DNA from: an uncultured Alphaproteobacteria bacterium
GTDB taxonomy: Bacteria; Pseudomonadota; Alphaproteobacteria; HIMB59; GCA-002718135
Reading direction: 5' to 3'
Assembly (NCBI GenBank): GCA_902597015.1
Contig: CACJWQ010000001.1
Coordinates: forward strand, 68,520-132,519
Length of the DNA: 64,000 nucleotides
In this document: positions 10,101-18,377 of the stretch, piece by piece
Position numbering within the stretch: the first letter of the stretch is position 1
Layout: each line of letters starts with the position of its first letter
Notes under the pieces: generated by a model
The model's input: only the letters and a program-made list of their open reading frames with translations
The model's database searches: none
What the model was told of the DNA's origin: nothing
Made by a program: the position numbers and the translations under genes

Positions 10101-10611
10101 CTCGACCGCCACCACCCCAACTAGCTTTAACAATTACTGGGTAGCCAATTTTCTCAACTTCTTTTTCAACACTTTTTAAATTTTCTTTTGTTATAAAAAC
10201 AGACGGAACGGTGCCTACCTTTGCTTCTTCCGCAACTTTTTTGGCTTCAGTTTTATTTCCAAATCTTTTTAGTATGTCTTTACTAGGTCCAATAAATGTT
10301 ATGTCATTTTTTTCACACTGCTCAGCCAGTTCAGGGCTCTCAGATAAAAATCCATAACCTGGATGGATAGCATCAACCTTTGCATCTTTAGCAATTTTAA
10401 TAATCGAATCTATGTCCAAATATGCTTGAATTGGACCTCTGCCTTCACCAACTAAATAACTTTCATCCGTTTTAAATCGGTGAATAGCAAAACGATCTTC
10501 TTTAGAATAAATAGCAGCTGTTTTAATACCAGACTCTTCAGCAGCTCTAAAAATTCGAATAGCAATTTCACTTCTGTTTGCTGCTAAAATTTTACCAATC
10601 TTTTTCATCAA
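7168..10611 (-). CDS. pyc: Pyruvate carboxylase
   Basis: A single 1147-residue polypeptide with the full pyruvate carboxylase order. It has an N-terminal biotin carboxylase domain (ILAANRSEIAIRIFRA at the start, glycine-rich ATP loop KASWGGGGRGMRVV near 165, FIEVNPRIQVEHTVTEEVTG near 295), a carboxyltransferase TIM barrel (TDTTMRDAHQS near 545, HFHTHDTSG near 745), and a C-terminal biotinyl domain with the biotinylation motif EAMKMET near residue 1112. It makes oxaloacetate from pyruvate and bicarbonate with ATP, replenishing the TCA cycle. Length is as expected (about 1150). It is monocistronic and overlaps the convergent lipoprotein gene at its 3' end. Confidence 0.97.
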   Translation of the reverse strand: MMKKIGKILAANRSEIAIRIFRAAEESGIKTAAIYSKEDRFAIHRFKTDESYLVGEGRGPIQAYLDIDSIIKIAKDAKVDAIHPGYGFLSESPELAEQCEKNDITFIGPSKDILKRFGNKTEAKKVAEEAKVGTVPSVFITKENLKSVEKEVEKIGYPVIVKASWGGGGRGMRVVRSSNELIDQITTAQSESLKAFGKDEVFIEKFLEDAAHIEVQILGDKHGNIIHLFERDCSLQRRHQKIIERAPAHFLENKTREEICNAAIKIAKQVKYFGAGTVEFLFDKKSGEFYFIEVNPRIQVEHTVTEEVTGIDIVKAQIKIAEGEKIGGHPALPKQEDIHLNGFAIQCRVTTEDPLNNFMPDYGKIMTYRSAAGFGVRLDAANASSGSIITPYYDSLLVKVTTWAKHQDDCIKRMDRALREFRIRGVKTNLVFLESLINNKDFLEGNYNTNFVDTKKELYAYNPQKDRASKIVSYLGNIIVNGHNDVSGRVSSNSTVEVQIPISNTKSEKNNYVKDLQTLGPEKFAKKIKETPYTLITDTTMRDAHQSLLATRMRTDDLINIAEYYSENLSNLFSLECWGGATFDTSMRFLKEDPWDRLARLNKKAPNLLKQMLFRGSNAVGYKNYPDNVVKHFIQQSAKAGIDVFRVFDSLNLIDNMRVAIDEVRDQNKICEGTICYTNDVTDPNEKKYTLKYYIDLVKDLEKAGAHIIAIKDMAGLAKPNAIKKLVNEIKQTTGLPIHFHTHDTSGTSSASVLAAIEEKVDIVDLAIDSMSGLTSQPALGSIVSIMKQNHQDPKLDEEAIRTLSLYWEQVRQNYHAFETDFKGGSSDVYLHQMPGGQFTNLKEQARSLGITTDKWGMVANKYAEVNQLFGDIVKVTPSSKIVGDMALYMIANDLSKEDVLDPKKEISFPASVIEFFKGDIGIPHGGFPKELQKKVLGDTKPLTKRPGEVLESVDLDKEAKNLEDEIGMKVNQTHLASYLMYPKVFKDYVDHFKEFSDTSILSTELFFYGPQQDKEYTIEIDKGKNLILRYLAKSEVNSNGKCSVFFEINGQPRTIDIENKEFSKNITQRAKADDNNLDHVGSPLPGQVAKIFVQSGSKVIKGDKLLVIEAMKMETTINADKSGTIKSINVASGDNVETKDLLVEIS

Positions 10612-10820
10612 GCCACCATTAAATAAGGATTATTACTTAATATTTTTTCGGGGATGCATCTATATGTTCCTTCCTAAATTAGCAAGAGATCAAAGGAATT
10701 TAGCCATTTTTTAGGATTTGGAAGCAATTATAAATTGATAATAAAATGCAAATTATCGATTTAATATCTGTGCACATATGTCCCTTTATCAGAAAGGTTA
10801 TTTTATATTAATGTCATATT

Positions 10821-11267
10821 ATGAATTCATTAAATGAAAATATAAGACCTTATCAAAGCTGTTCTAAATCAGTCTTCTTAATTTTAGGAATTATATTTAT
10901 TAGTTGGATTTCATTGTTCTCTATTTTTCTAATTATACAAGGTGCTTGGCCTGTATCTATATTTCTTGGACTTGAATACTTAGTTATTTTTTATTTAATC
11001 CGTTTATATTTCAAAGAGAAAAATATTAAGGATGAAATTAATATTGATCAAAAAGAGATATCTATAAAGAAATATAAAGGTGATAAACTTTTACATTCAT
11101 CTAAATTCAGCACTTATTGGTCCAAAGTTTTTTTTACAAAATTTAAAAACACTTCCAAGTTATCAATAAGAGAATCAGATAAAGAAACTGAAGTTGCAAC
11201 TTTCTTGCATGCTGATTTAAAGGAAAGTTTGTACTTAAGAATTAAAAGACAATTAAGCTATTATTAA
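10821..11267 (+). CDS. DUF2244 integral membrane protein
   Basis: A 148-residue protein with two hydrophobic segments (about residues 17-38 and 42-62) near the N terminus and a soluble C-terminal beta-rich half. The N-terminal pattern PYQSCSKSVFLILG...GAWPVSIFLGLEYLVI is the hallmark of DUF2244 (PHRSLS...GAWPV..F.GLD), common in alphaproteobacteria. No molecular function is established. It stands alone after a 209-bp spacer in which I see no further gene, and overlaps dapB tail-to-tail by 4 bp. Confidence 0.75.
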   Translation: MNSLNENIRPYQSCSKSVFLILGIIFISWISLFSIFLIIQGAWPVSIFLGLEYLVIFYLIRLYFKEKNIKDEINIDQKEISIKKYKGDKLLHSSKFSTYWSKVFFTKFKNTSKLSIRESDKETEVATFLHADLKESLYLRIKRQLSYY

Positions 11268-12067
11268 AATAACAAATCATTCATATTGAAAAGACCTTTT
11301 TTCTTTTTAGAAATAAAGATTGCAGCTTCGATGGCTCCATCTACAAAAATTGATCGATTATTAGCTTTATGAACTAGATCAACTCTATCATTGGTACCAA
11401 TAAAACTTACTGTATGTTCACCTGCAATTTCACCACCTCTTGTAACAGAAAAGCCGATGTCACCTTTTTTTCTAGATGATAGTTTTTTTGTACGATCTAA
11501 AACTTTTGATTTATTTAATTTAGTTTTTCTTCCCTCAGCTGCGTATTCACCCAGAGATAATGCAGTTCCAGAAGGTGCATCTTTTTTATGTTTATGATGA
11601 GTCTCAGCAATTTCAATATCATAATCAGTATCTTTTAAAGCTGATGCTGTTTGTTTTACTAAGTTAAATAATAAGTTAACGCCCAAACTCATATTAGAAG
11701 ACATGAGTATAGGTATTTTTTTAGAATAACTTTTTACTTTCTTTTTTTGTGCATCCGTCATTCCGGTTGTGCCAATAACAACTGCTGTTTTATTTGCGGA
11801 GGCGATCTTAAGATTATCTAAAGTAGACTCAGGTGTTGTAAAATCAATAATGACATTTGCTTCTTTGATTAACTGAGCTGCATTAGCTGTAACTAATTTT
11901 GTAGAGTGTATACTTGAAACTTTGTTTAAAGGTTTGTTTATATCTTTATGTTTTTTGTGTTCAAAACCACCGACAAATTCTAAATTTTTATTTTGTAAAA
12001 TTTGTTTCGATATTTCCTGACCCATTCGGCCAAGACAACCTGCAACTGCTATTTTAATTTTTGCCAT
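11264..12067 (-). CDS. dapB: 4-hydroxy-tetrahydrodipicolinate reductase
   Basis: A 267-residue cytoplasmic enzyme that reduces 4-hydroxy-tetrahydrodipicolinate with NAD(P)H in lysine and diaminopimelate (peptidoglycan) synthesis. It has the N-terminal dinucleotide loop GCLGRMGQE, the motif DFTTPESTL, the catalytic/substrate motif HHKHKKDAPSGTA near residue 160, and the C-terminal FVDGAIEAAIF. Length is normal. It sits 41 bp downstream of dnaJ on the same strand, a familiar alphaproteobacterial order, so it may be co-transcribed with the chaperone genes. Confidence 0.97.
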   Translation of the reverse strand: MAKIKIAVAGCLGRMGQEISKQILQNKNLEFVGGFEHKKHKDINKPLNKVSSIHSTKLVTANAAQLIKEANVIIDFTTPESTLDNLKIASANKTAVVIGTTGMTDAQKKKVKSYSKKIPILMSSNMSLGVNLLFNLVKQTASALKDTDYDIEIAETHHKHKKDAPSGTALSLGEYAAEGRKTKLNKSKVLDRTKKLSSRKKGDIGFSVTRGGEIAGEHTVSFIGTNDRVDLVHKANNRSIFVDGAIEAAIFISKKKKGLFNMNDLLF

Positions 12068-12108
12068 AAAAACTTCTTATACTTTGGTGATTGTAAGTTG
12101 AAAAGAAA

Positions 12109-13242
12109 TTAAGTTAAATCTTCCCAGACTTCTTTTAATTTTGAGAAAAAACCTTGCGATTTTGGGCTATGTTTTTTTGATGTCCCACCTTCATTTTCAA
12201 ACTCTCTCAAAATATTTTTTTGTTTGCTATTTAGGTTGACTGGTATTTCAACGTTTGCTTGCACATACATATCACCCCTTCTACTTTGTCGAAGTATACT
12301 CATTCCTTTGCCGCGAAGTCTAAATTGTGTCTCAGATTGAGTTCCTGCTGGAATATTAAGTCTAGCTTTTTTTCCTTCAATGGTTGGAACCTCTATTTCA
12401 CCACCTAAAATAGCAGTAGTGATTGAAATTGGTATTTCACAAAATAAATTTTCTTCTTCTCTTTCAAAGAGTTTGTCCTTTTGAACTTCAACAAAAATAT
12501 ATAGATCCCCATTTCCAGCACCTCTTTCACCAGGTTCACCTTCACCGGCTATTCGAATTCTTGTACCTGTATCAACACCAGCAGGAATAGTAACAGAAAT
12601 TGTTTTTTGCTTTTTTATATTCCCTGTTCCTGAACATTTAAGACATGGATTTTTTATACTTGAACCTTCTCCACCACATGTAGGACATGGTCTTTCAATT
12701 GAAAAGAATCCTTGTTGAGATCGAACTTTTCCTGCACCACCACAAGTAGAACAGGTACTTGGTCCAGATTTATCTGCACTTCCAGTTGCTGCACAAGCAT
12801 CACAGCCAACGTATGTAGGTATTCTTATTTGTGGTTTCTTTCCAGTGAAAGCTTCGAATAGTGAAACAGACATATTATAACGAAGATCACTTCCTCTTTG
12901 AGGTCCTCGTCTTCTTGATGATTGTCCTCCAAAACCCCCACCAAAGAACTCTTCAAAGATATCAGAAAAGCCACCTGCAAAATCTCCAAAACCTTGAGCT
13001 CCACCCATTCCACCTTGTTTGAAAGCGTCATGTCCATATTGATCATAAGCTGATCTTTTTTCTGAATCTTTTAGAACTTCGTAAGCAGCAGCTGCTTCTT
13101 TGAATTTTCTTTCAGCTATTTTGTCATCCTTGTTGCGATCAGGATGGTATTTCATGGCTTGTTTTCTATAAGCTTTTTTTATTTCATCTTCACTAGCATT
13201 TCGTTGAACACCTAGTATCTCATAGAAATCTTTATCAGCCAC
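12109..13242 (-). CDS. dnaJ: Chaperone DnaJ (Hsp40)
   Basis: A 377-residue co-chaperone: J domain at residues 1-70 with HPD in [10 protein letters not shown]; a Gly/Phe-rich linker around 75-115; a zinc-binding region with four Cys repeats ([32 protein letters not shown]) near residues 145-215; and the C-terminal substrate-binding and dimerisation domains. It delivers unfolded clients to DnaK and stimulates its ATPase. The first zinc repeat has Ala in place of the usual Gly (CxxCxATG), a common variation. The start is 28 bp from the dnaK stop, with an AAGGAGGAG ribosome-binding site. Confidence 0.98.
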   Translation of the reverse strand: MADKDFYEILGVQRNASEDEIKKAYRKQAMKYHPDRNKDDKIAERKFKEAAAAYEVLKDSEKRSAYDQYGHDAFKQGGMGGAQGFGDFAGGFSDIFEEFFGGGFGGQSSRRRGPQRGSDLRYNMSVSLFEAFTGKKPQIRIPTYVGCDACAATGSADKSGPSTCSTCGGAGKVRSQQGFFSIERPCPTCGGEGSSIKNPCLKCSGTGNIKKQKTISVTIPAGVDTGTRIRIAGEGEPGERGAGNGDLYIFVEVQKDKLFEREEENLFCEIPISITTAILGGEIEVPTIEGKKARLNIPAGTQSETQFRLRGKGMSILRQSRRGDMYVQANVEIPVNLNSKQKNILREFENEGGTSKKHSPKSQGFFSKLKEVWEDLT

Positions 13243-13270
13243 ATCTCCTCCTTATAAAAATTATGGAGCG

Positions 13271-15193
13271 TTAATCTTTTTTATCTTCGTCTACTTCTTC
13301 AAATTCTGCATCTACAACCTTTTCATCTTTTGTATTATCAGCTGATGGTTCAGCACCAGATGGATCAGGTTGAGGTCCAGCACCTTGTGGGTTTTGTTTA
13401 TAAATTGCTTCACCCATTTTAAGAGATGACTGAACAAGTGCTTCAGTTTTAGATTTTATAGCTTCTAAATCCTCACCGTCTTTAACTTTCTTAAGCTCTT
13501 CAATATCTTCTGTGATTTTATTTCTATCAGCTTCAGGAATTTTATCTCCGTGCTCTTTTAAGTTCTTTTCAGTTTCATTAATTAAACTATCAGCATGGTT
13601 TCTCGTATCAACAGCTTCTCTTTTCTTTTTGTCAGCTTCGGCATTTTCTTCTGCCTCTTTGACCATTTTTTCAATCTCTTCATCTGATAATCCGCCAGAA
13701 GCCTGGATCTTGATTTGTTGTTCTTTACCAGTTGATTTGTCTTTAGCCGAAACGTTTACAATACCATTTGCATCGATATCAAAAGTTACTTCGATTTGAG
13801 GCATTCCTCTTGCGGCAGGTGGAATACCTACTAAATCAAACTGACCTAGTAATTTGTTGTCAGCAGCCATCTCTCTTTCACCTTGAAAAACTCTAATTGT
13901 TACTGCACTCTGATTATCTTCAGCTGTAGAAAATACTTGGCTCTTCTTTGTTGGGATAGTTGTGTTTTTATCAATTAGTTTTGTGAATACGCCACCAAGT
14001 GTTTCAATACCAAGTGATAAAGGTGTAACATCAAGTAATAATACATCTTTGACATCACCTTGTAATACGCCTGCTTGAATAGCAGCACCAGATGCTACAA
14101 CTTCATCGGGGTTAACACCTTTATTAGGCTCTTTACCAAAGAAGTTTTTTACTATCTCAGTTACTTTAGGCATTCTTGTCATACCACCAACTAAAATAAC
14201 ATCATCAATTTCAGCGGCTTGTAATCCAGCATCTTTAAGAGCCATTTCGCAAGGTTTTAAACTTTGATTTAAAAGTTCCCCAACAATAGCTTCTAGTTTT
14301 GCTCTAGATAATTTAATCGTTAAATGTTTAGGACCAGATTGATCAGCAGTAATGAATGGCAAGTTTACTTCTGTTTCAGTTGAACTCGATAATTCAATTT
14401 TTGCTTTCTCAGCTGCCTCTTTCAAACGTTGAAGAGCAAGTTTATCTGAACGTAAATCAATACCATTATCTTTTTTGAATTCGTCAGCAAGGTAATCAAT
14501 AATTTTAAGATCAAAATCTTCACCACCAAGATGCGTATCACCATTGGTTGATTTAACTTCAAAAACACCGTCACCAATTTCTAAGATAGAAATATCAAAT
14601 GTACCTCCACCTAGATCGTAAACAGCAACAGTACCAGTTTTCTTTTTATCTAAACCATATGCTAACGCTGCAGCAGTAGGCTCGTTAATAATTCTTAAGA
14701 CTTCTAGTCCAGCTATTTTTCCAGCATCTTTTGTTGCTTGTCTTTGAGCATCATTAAAATATGCAGGAACTGTTATAACTGCTTGTGTAACAGTGTCCCC
14801 TAAATAAGACTCAGCGGTCTCTTTCATTTTTTGTAAGATAAATGCACTTATTTGACTTGGACTATATTTGTCTCCACGTGCTTCTACCCAAGCATCACCG
14901 TTATCACCTTTTACGATTTTATAAGGTACTAATCCGCTATCAGACTTAACAGCCTCATCCTCAAATGTTCTTCCGATTAATCTTTTTATGGCAAATAAAG
15001 TATTTTCAGAATTAGTTACTGCTTGTCTTTTAGCTGATTGTCCAACAAGTTTTTCTTTTGTATCACTGAATGCTACCATTGAAGGAGTTGTTCTTCCACC
15101 CTCAGAGTTTTCAATTACTTTTGCTTCCTTACCGTCCATTACTGCAACGCAGGAATTTGTAGTACCTAAGTCAATACCAATTACTTTTGCCAT
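13271..15193 (-). CDS. dnaK: Chaperone DnaK (Hsp70)
   Basis: A 640-residue Hsp70. The ATPase domain carries [13 protein letters not shown] at the N terminus, [14 protein letters not shown] near 195 and [12 protein letters not shown] near 338. The substrate-binding domain follows the linker [19 protein letters not shown] near 390, then a helical lid and an acidic C-terminal tail ending EEVDEDKKD. Length is typical. A sigma-32-like promoter lies about 50 bp upstream, and dnaJ follows 28 bp downstream, so dnaKJ probably form one heat-shock transcript. Confidence 0.99.
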   Translation of the reverse strand: MAKVIGIDLGTTNSCVAVMDGKEAKVIENSEGGRTTPSMVAFSDTKEKLVGQSAKRQAVTNSENTLFAIKRLIGRTFEDEAVKSDSGLVPYKIVKGDNGDAWVEARGDKYSPSQISAFILQKMKETAESYLGDTVTQAVITVPAYFNDAQRQATKDAGKIAGLEVLRIINEPTAAALAYGLDKKKTGTVAVYDLGGGTFDISILEIGDGVFEVKSTNGDTHLGGEDFDLKIIDYLADEFKKDNGIDLRSDKLALQRLKEAAEKAKIELSSSTETEVNLPFITADQSGPKHLTIKLSRAKLEAIVGELLNQSLKPCEMALKDAGLQAAEIDDVILVGGMTRMPKVTEIVKNFFGKEPNKGVNPDEVVASGAAIQAGVLQGDVKDVLLLDVTPLSLGIETLGGVFTKLIDKNTTIPTKKSQVFSTAEDNQSAVTIRVFQGEREMAADNKLLGQFDLVGIPPAARGMPQIEVTFDIDANGIVNVSAKDKSTGKEQQIKIQASGGLSDEEIEKMVKEAEENAEADKKKREAVDTRNHADSLINETEKNLKEHGDKIPEADRNKITEDIEELKKVKDGEDLEAIKSKTEALVQSSLKMGEAIYKQNPQGAGPQPDPSGAEPSADNTKDEKVVDAEFEEVDEDKKD

Positions 15194-15245
15194 ATTTTTT
15201 ATCCTCTTTACTTAATTGTTTACCAATCAACATTGGCTACTTTAG

Positions 15246-15273
15246 ATATGGGAAAAAAGTTTTAAAATACAAG
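15246..15273 (-). promoter_or_regulatory. Sigma-32 (RpoH)-type heat-shock promoter of dnaKJ
   Basis: On the minus strand CTTGTAT (15267-15273) is followed after 13 bp by TCCCATAT (15246-15253). This fits the heat-shock sigma consensus CTTGAAA-N11-15-CCCCATNT with 5/7 and 7/8 matches. It would start transcription about 45 bp before the dnaK ATG. No CIRCE operator is present here. Confidence 0.65.
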
Positions 15274-15318
15274 GATGTTTGGGATTTATATTAAAAAATA
15301 TAAGCAAATTAAGGCTTT

Positions 15319-15990
15319 TTATGACTTTTCTTTACTCTCATTTTCAGAATTATCTTCTTCATTTTCTTCTTTAGGTTCTTTTGTTTTAGCGACTGGTTTT
15401 TTGGAAACTCCAACCATTGCTGCTCTGAGCAATCGGTCATGCATTGTATAGCCAGATTGGACTTCCTGCACTACCGTTCCTTCTTCAACATCATTATTTT
15501 CAACTTCCATCATTGCCTGGTGAAAATTATGGTCAAATTTTTGATTTAAACTTTCAATTTTTTTTACTCCGTGTTTTTCAAGAGTACTTTTGTATTCTTT
15601 AAGCACCATTTTTAAACCATCGATAAGATTTTTTATACTTTCTGGATGATTTTCATCTTCTGGTAAAGCATCTAGCGCTCTTTCTAGATTATCTCCTGGC
15701 GATAGAATATCTCTTGCTAAATTTATACTGCCAAACTTTATTGTTTCAACTTTTTCTCGTTCAAATCTTTTTCTAAGATTTTCCATTTCAGCGAGTAATC
15801 GAATTTTTTCTTCTTTTAGTGTTTCAATTTCTTTTTCTAAACTATCTTCTTCTATATTTTCATCTTCACTTGTCTCTTCTGTATCTGTGTTTTCTTGACT
15901 GTCATTATTATCATCATCTTTTTCAATGTTCTCAGAATCAGGTTCTTTTATTTCTTCTTGTTGGTTATCTTCTTCTTTTTTTTCAACCAT
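15319..15990 (-). CDS. grpE: Nucleotide exchange factor GrpE
   Basis: A 223-residue protein. Residues 1-50 are a very acidic, disordered-looking extension. Then comes the long coiled-coil helix (LEKEIETLKEEKIRLLAEME) and the conserved core (LRKRFEREK; ILSPGDNLERALDALP; FDHNFHQAMMEVE; VVQEVQSGYTMHDRLLRAAMVGVSK). It releases ADP from DnaK. The hrcA stop and grpE start share position 15990, so the two are translationally coupled; dnaK follows after 125 bp with its own promoter. Confidence 0.96.
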   Translation of the reverse strand: MVEKKEEDNQQEEIKEPDSENIEKDDDNNDSQENTDTEETSEDENIEEDSLEKEIETLKEEKIRLLAEMENLRKRFEREKVETIKFGSINLARDILSPGDNLERALDALPEDENHPESIKNLIDGLKMVLKEYKSTLEKHGVKKIESLNQKFDHNFHQAMMEVENNDVEEGTVVQEVQSGYTMHDRLLRAAMVGVSKKPVAKTKEPKEENEEDNSENESKEKS

Positions 15991-17036
15991 TAATCAATCA
16001 CCTTTCCAATAATTTTAGACGTATAATCAACAAGAGGAACTATTTTGGAGTAGTTTAGTCTGGTTGGCCCAACTACACCTATAGCCCCTATAATTTCTTG
16101 ATCATTATTTTTATATGGGGCCATTACCATAGAAAGACCAGAGTGTTTAAACAAAAAATTTTTAGATCCAATAAAAATTTGAACCCCTTTTGCTTTTCCT
16201 GCTGTTTCTAATATATCTACAAAACTAGATTTTTTCTCAATTTCATCAAAAAGATTTCGGATTTGATCTAAATCTTTCGAAACAATTTCATCTTTTAATA
16301 AATTTGACTGACCATGTAGAAAAATATAAGGATTTTTAGAATTAGGCTGCGTTTCAATAATACCTTGTTGAATTAATTTTGAAGAAATTGACTCTAGCTC
16401 ATTTTGTGAATTTTTTATTTCAGATTGAATTAATCTTTTAATTTGAGAAATATTTTTATTGGTAAACTTTGATGTTAAGTAATTTGAAGCCTGTACCAAT
16501 AATGAACTATTATATTTTCCATTATCTTCAATGATGCGATTTTCTACCTCTCCATTCTCATAAGCAAGAATAAGCATTAATTGACTACTATTTAATCTTA
16601 TAAACTCAACATGCTTTAAGTTTTTTTGAAATTTTGGCGCAATAACTATTCCTGCATAGCTCGATAATCCCGAAATTGCCTTGGAAGCAACATCGAGCAC
16701 CTCTTCATAAGATTTTCCCTTTGTTAAGCACTGTTGTTTAATATTTTCTTTATCTATTTTTGAAATTCTTCCAAACTCTAAAAGTCCATCGACAAAAAAC
16801 CTCATACCTTTCTCGGTAGGCATTCTTCCAGCTGATCTATGTGGTGCATATAGAAGCCCTTCTTTTTGTAAATTTGATAAAATAGATCTAATTGATGCTG
16901 AGGAAAGATTTAATCCTCCCATCTTCATAATTGTTTCTGATCCTGCTGGCGACCCAGTTTTAAGATATGACTCAACTAATTTTTTGAAAATTAATTTCGA
17001 TCTATCATTAATTTGTGCATATACATTATCAGACAT
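15990..17036 (-). CDS. hrcA: Heat-inducible transcription repressor HrcA
   Basis: A 348-residue repressor with an N-terminal winged helix (SKLIFKKLVESYLKTGSPAGSETI; SASIRSILSNLQKEGLLYAPHRSAGRMPTEKG, residues about 12-75) and a GAF-like dimerisation domain with an inserted dimerising segment. HrcA normally binds the CIRCE operator (TTAGCACTC-N9-GAGTGCTAA), but I see no CIRCE in this window, so its target is probably a groESL operon elsewhere. It is divergent from rph across only 47 bp and overlaps grpE by one base. Confidence 0.96.
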   Translation of the reverse strand: MSDNVYAQINDRSKLIFKKLVESYLKTGSPAGSETIMKMGGLNLSSASIRSILSNLQKEGLLYAPHRSAGRMPTEKGMRFFVDGLLEFGRISKIDKENIKQQCLTKGKSYEEVLDVASKAISGLSSYAGIVIAPKFQKNLKHVEFIRLNSSQLMLILAYENGEVENRIIEDNGKYNSSLLVQASNYLTSKFTNKNISQIKRLIQSEIKNSQNELESISSKLIQQGIIETQPNSKNPYIFLHGQSNLLKDEIVSKDLDQIRNLFDEIEKKSSFVDILETAGKAKGVQIFIGSKNFLFKHSGLSMVMAPYKNNDQEIIGAIGVVGPTRLNYSKIVPLVDYTSKIIGKVID

Positions 17037-17083
17037 AAGAATTTTATTTAAAAATAATATTTATCTACTATTATTAAATTTAT

Positions 17084-17794
17084 ATGAGAAAAGATAGATC
17101 GTTCAATCAAATGCGTGAAATTTCATTTGAGAAAAATGTAAATATTCATGCAGATGGTTCATGTTTAGTAAAATTTGGAAATACACATGTCCTTTGTCTT
17201 GCAACAATTGATGAAAAGGTTCCTCACTGGTTAAAGAATACTGGCAAAGGTTGGGTTACTGCAGAATATGGTATGCTACCAAGATCAACAAATACAAGGA
17301 TGGATAGAGAAGCAGCAAAAGGAAAACAGTCTGGAAGGACACAAGAAATACAAAGATTAATTGGCAGAAGTTTGAGATCCATTATAGATTTATCAAATCT
17401 AGGAGAAAGACAAATAAAAATAGACTGTGATGTAATTCAAGCAGATGGTGGAACAAGAACTGCTTCTATTAGCGGTGGTTTTATTTCTTTATATCTAGCA
17501 ATAGAAAAATTAAAAAATAATTATAATCTACAAAAACCAATAATTAAAAATTTCATAGGGGCTGTATCAACTGGAATAGTGGAAAATAAAGCAATATTGG
17601 ATTTAGATTATAAGGAAGACTCAGAGGCTCAAGTAGATGCAAATTTTGTTATTTGTGATTCAGAGGAAATATCTGAAATACAAGTTACTGGAGAAGAATT
17701 TTTTTTTAGTGATAATCAATTTACCGAAATGTTTTCGCTAGCAAAAATTGGAATTAAAGAAATAATCTCTAAACAAAAAGAGGCGTTGAAATAA
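17084..17794 (+). CDS. rph: Ribonuclease PH
   Basis: A 236-residue phosphorolytic 3'-5' exoribonuclease that trims tRNA 3' ends. Motifs: MRKDRSFNQMREI (family start RxDGR.pdqlR), GWVTAEYGMLPRSTNTR near residue 60, RTQEIQRLIGRSLRS near 85, and the catalytic-site aspartates in IDCDVIQADGGTRTASISG near 117-130. Length is normal. rdgB follows after one base, the usual alphaproteobacterial rph-rdgB pair, divergent from hrcA. Confidence 0.97.
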   Translation: MRKDRSFNQMREISFEKNVNIHADGSCLVKFGNTHVLCLATIDEKVPHWLKNTGKGWVTAEYGMLPRSTNTRMDREAAKGKQSGRTQEIQRLIGRSLRSIIDLSNLGERQIKIDCDVIQADGGTRTASISGGFISLYLAIEKLKNNYNLQKPIIKNFIGAVSTGIVENKAILDLDYKEDSEAQVDANFVICDSEEISEIQVTGEEFFFSDNQFTEMFSLAKIGIKEIISKQKEALK

Positions 17795-17795
17795 A

Positions 17796-18377
17796 TTGAG
17801 GCAATTATTATTTTTTTCAAATAATAAAAATAAAATAATTGAAATAAAAAAAATTTTTAACAAATTTAATTTACAACTATTATCATTGAAAGATGTGGGT
17901 ATAAGTGAGGAACCTGAAGAAAGTGGTAAAACTTTTGAAGAAAACGCAAAGATAAAATCTGACTATGGATTTAGTAAAACTGGCATTCCTTGCTTTGCAG
18001 ATGACTCAGGAATATGTATTGAAAGTCTGAGTTGGAAACCGGGTGTTTTTTCAAAAAGATTCTTAAATGAATTTAAAAGTAAAGAAGCTTGTTTTAAAAG
18101 TATTATTAAAATAACTAAAGATAATGATAATCAGAATGCTTACTTTAAAACTTCAATAAGCTTATCAATTAATAACGATAGAAACATAATATTTAATGGA
18201 AAAGTTGATGGAAAAATTTCTGAAAAAATTAGAGGTAATTTTGGATTTGGTTATGATCCAATATTTATTCCTATACATTATAAAAAAACATTAGCTGAAT
18301 TAAGCACTAAAGAAAAAAATGAAATTAGTCATAGGGCTATAGCTGTTACAAAATTAATTAACTTTCTGTTTAATTAA
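17796..18377 (+). CDS. rdgB: dITP/XTP pyrophosphatase (RdgB/HAM1)
   Basis: A 193-residue house-cleaning enzyme that hydrolyses non-canonical purine triphosphates (dITP, XTP) to monophosphates. Motifs: SNNKNKIIEIKKIF near the N terminus (family SxNxgKl.E), FADDSGICIESL near 70, NFGFGYDPIF near 150, and SHRAIAVTKL near 180. The start is a TTG one base after the rph stop; no closer ATG gives the conserved N terminus. The 3' end overlaps the convergent lipoprotein gene by 8 bp. Confidence 0.96.
   Translation: MRQLLFFSNNKNKIIEIKKIFNKFNLQLLSLKDVGISEEPEESGKTFEENAKIKSDYGFSKTGIPCFADDSGICIESLSWKPGVFSKRFLNEFKSKEACFKSIIKITKDNDNQNAYFKTSISLSINNDRNIIFNGKVDGKISEKIRGNFGFGYDPIFIPIHYKKTLAELSTKEKNEISHRAIAVTKLINFLFN

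Noticed and set aside
10612-10820. A small RNA or riboswitch in the 209-bp gap between pyc and the DUF2244 gene
   Set aside because: No strong stem, conserved aptamer motif or small ORF with a start signal was found.
15194-17083. A CIRCE operator near hrcA, grpE or dnaK
   Set aside because: No TTAGCACTC-N9-GAGTGCTAA match, even loosely, in the hrcA-rph gap or before dnaK.
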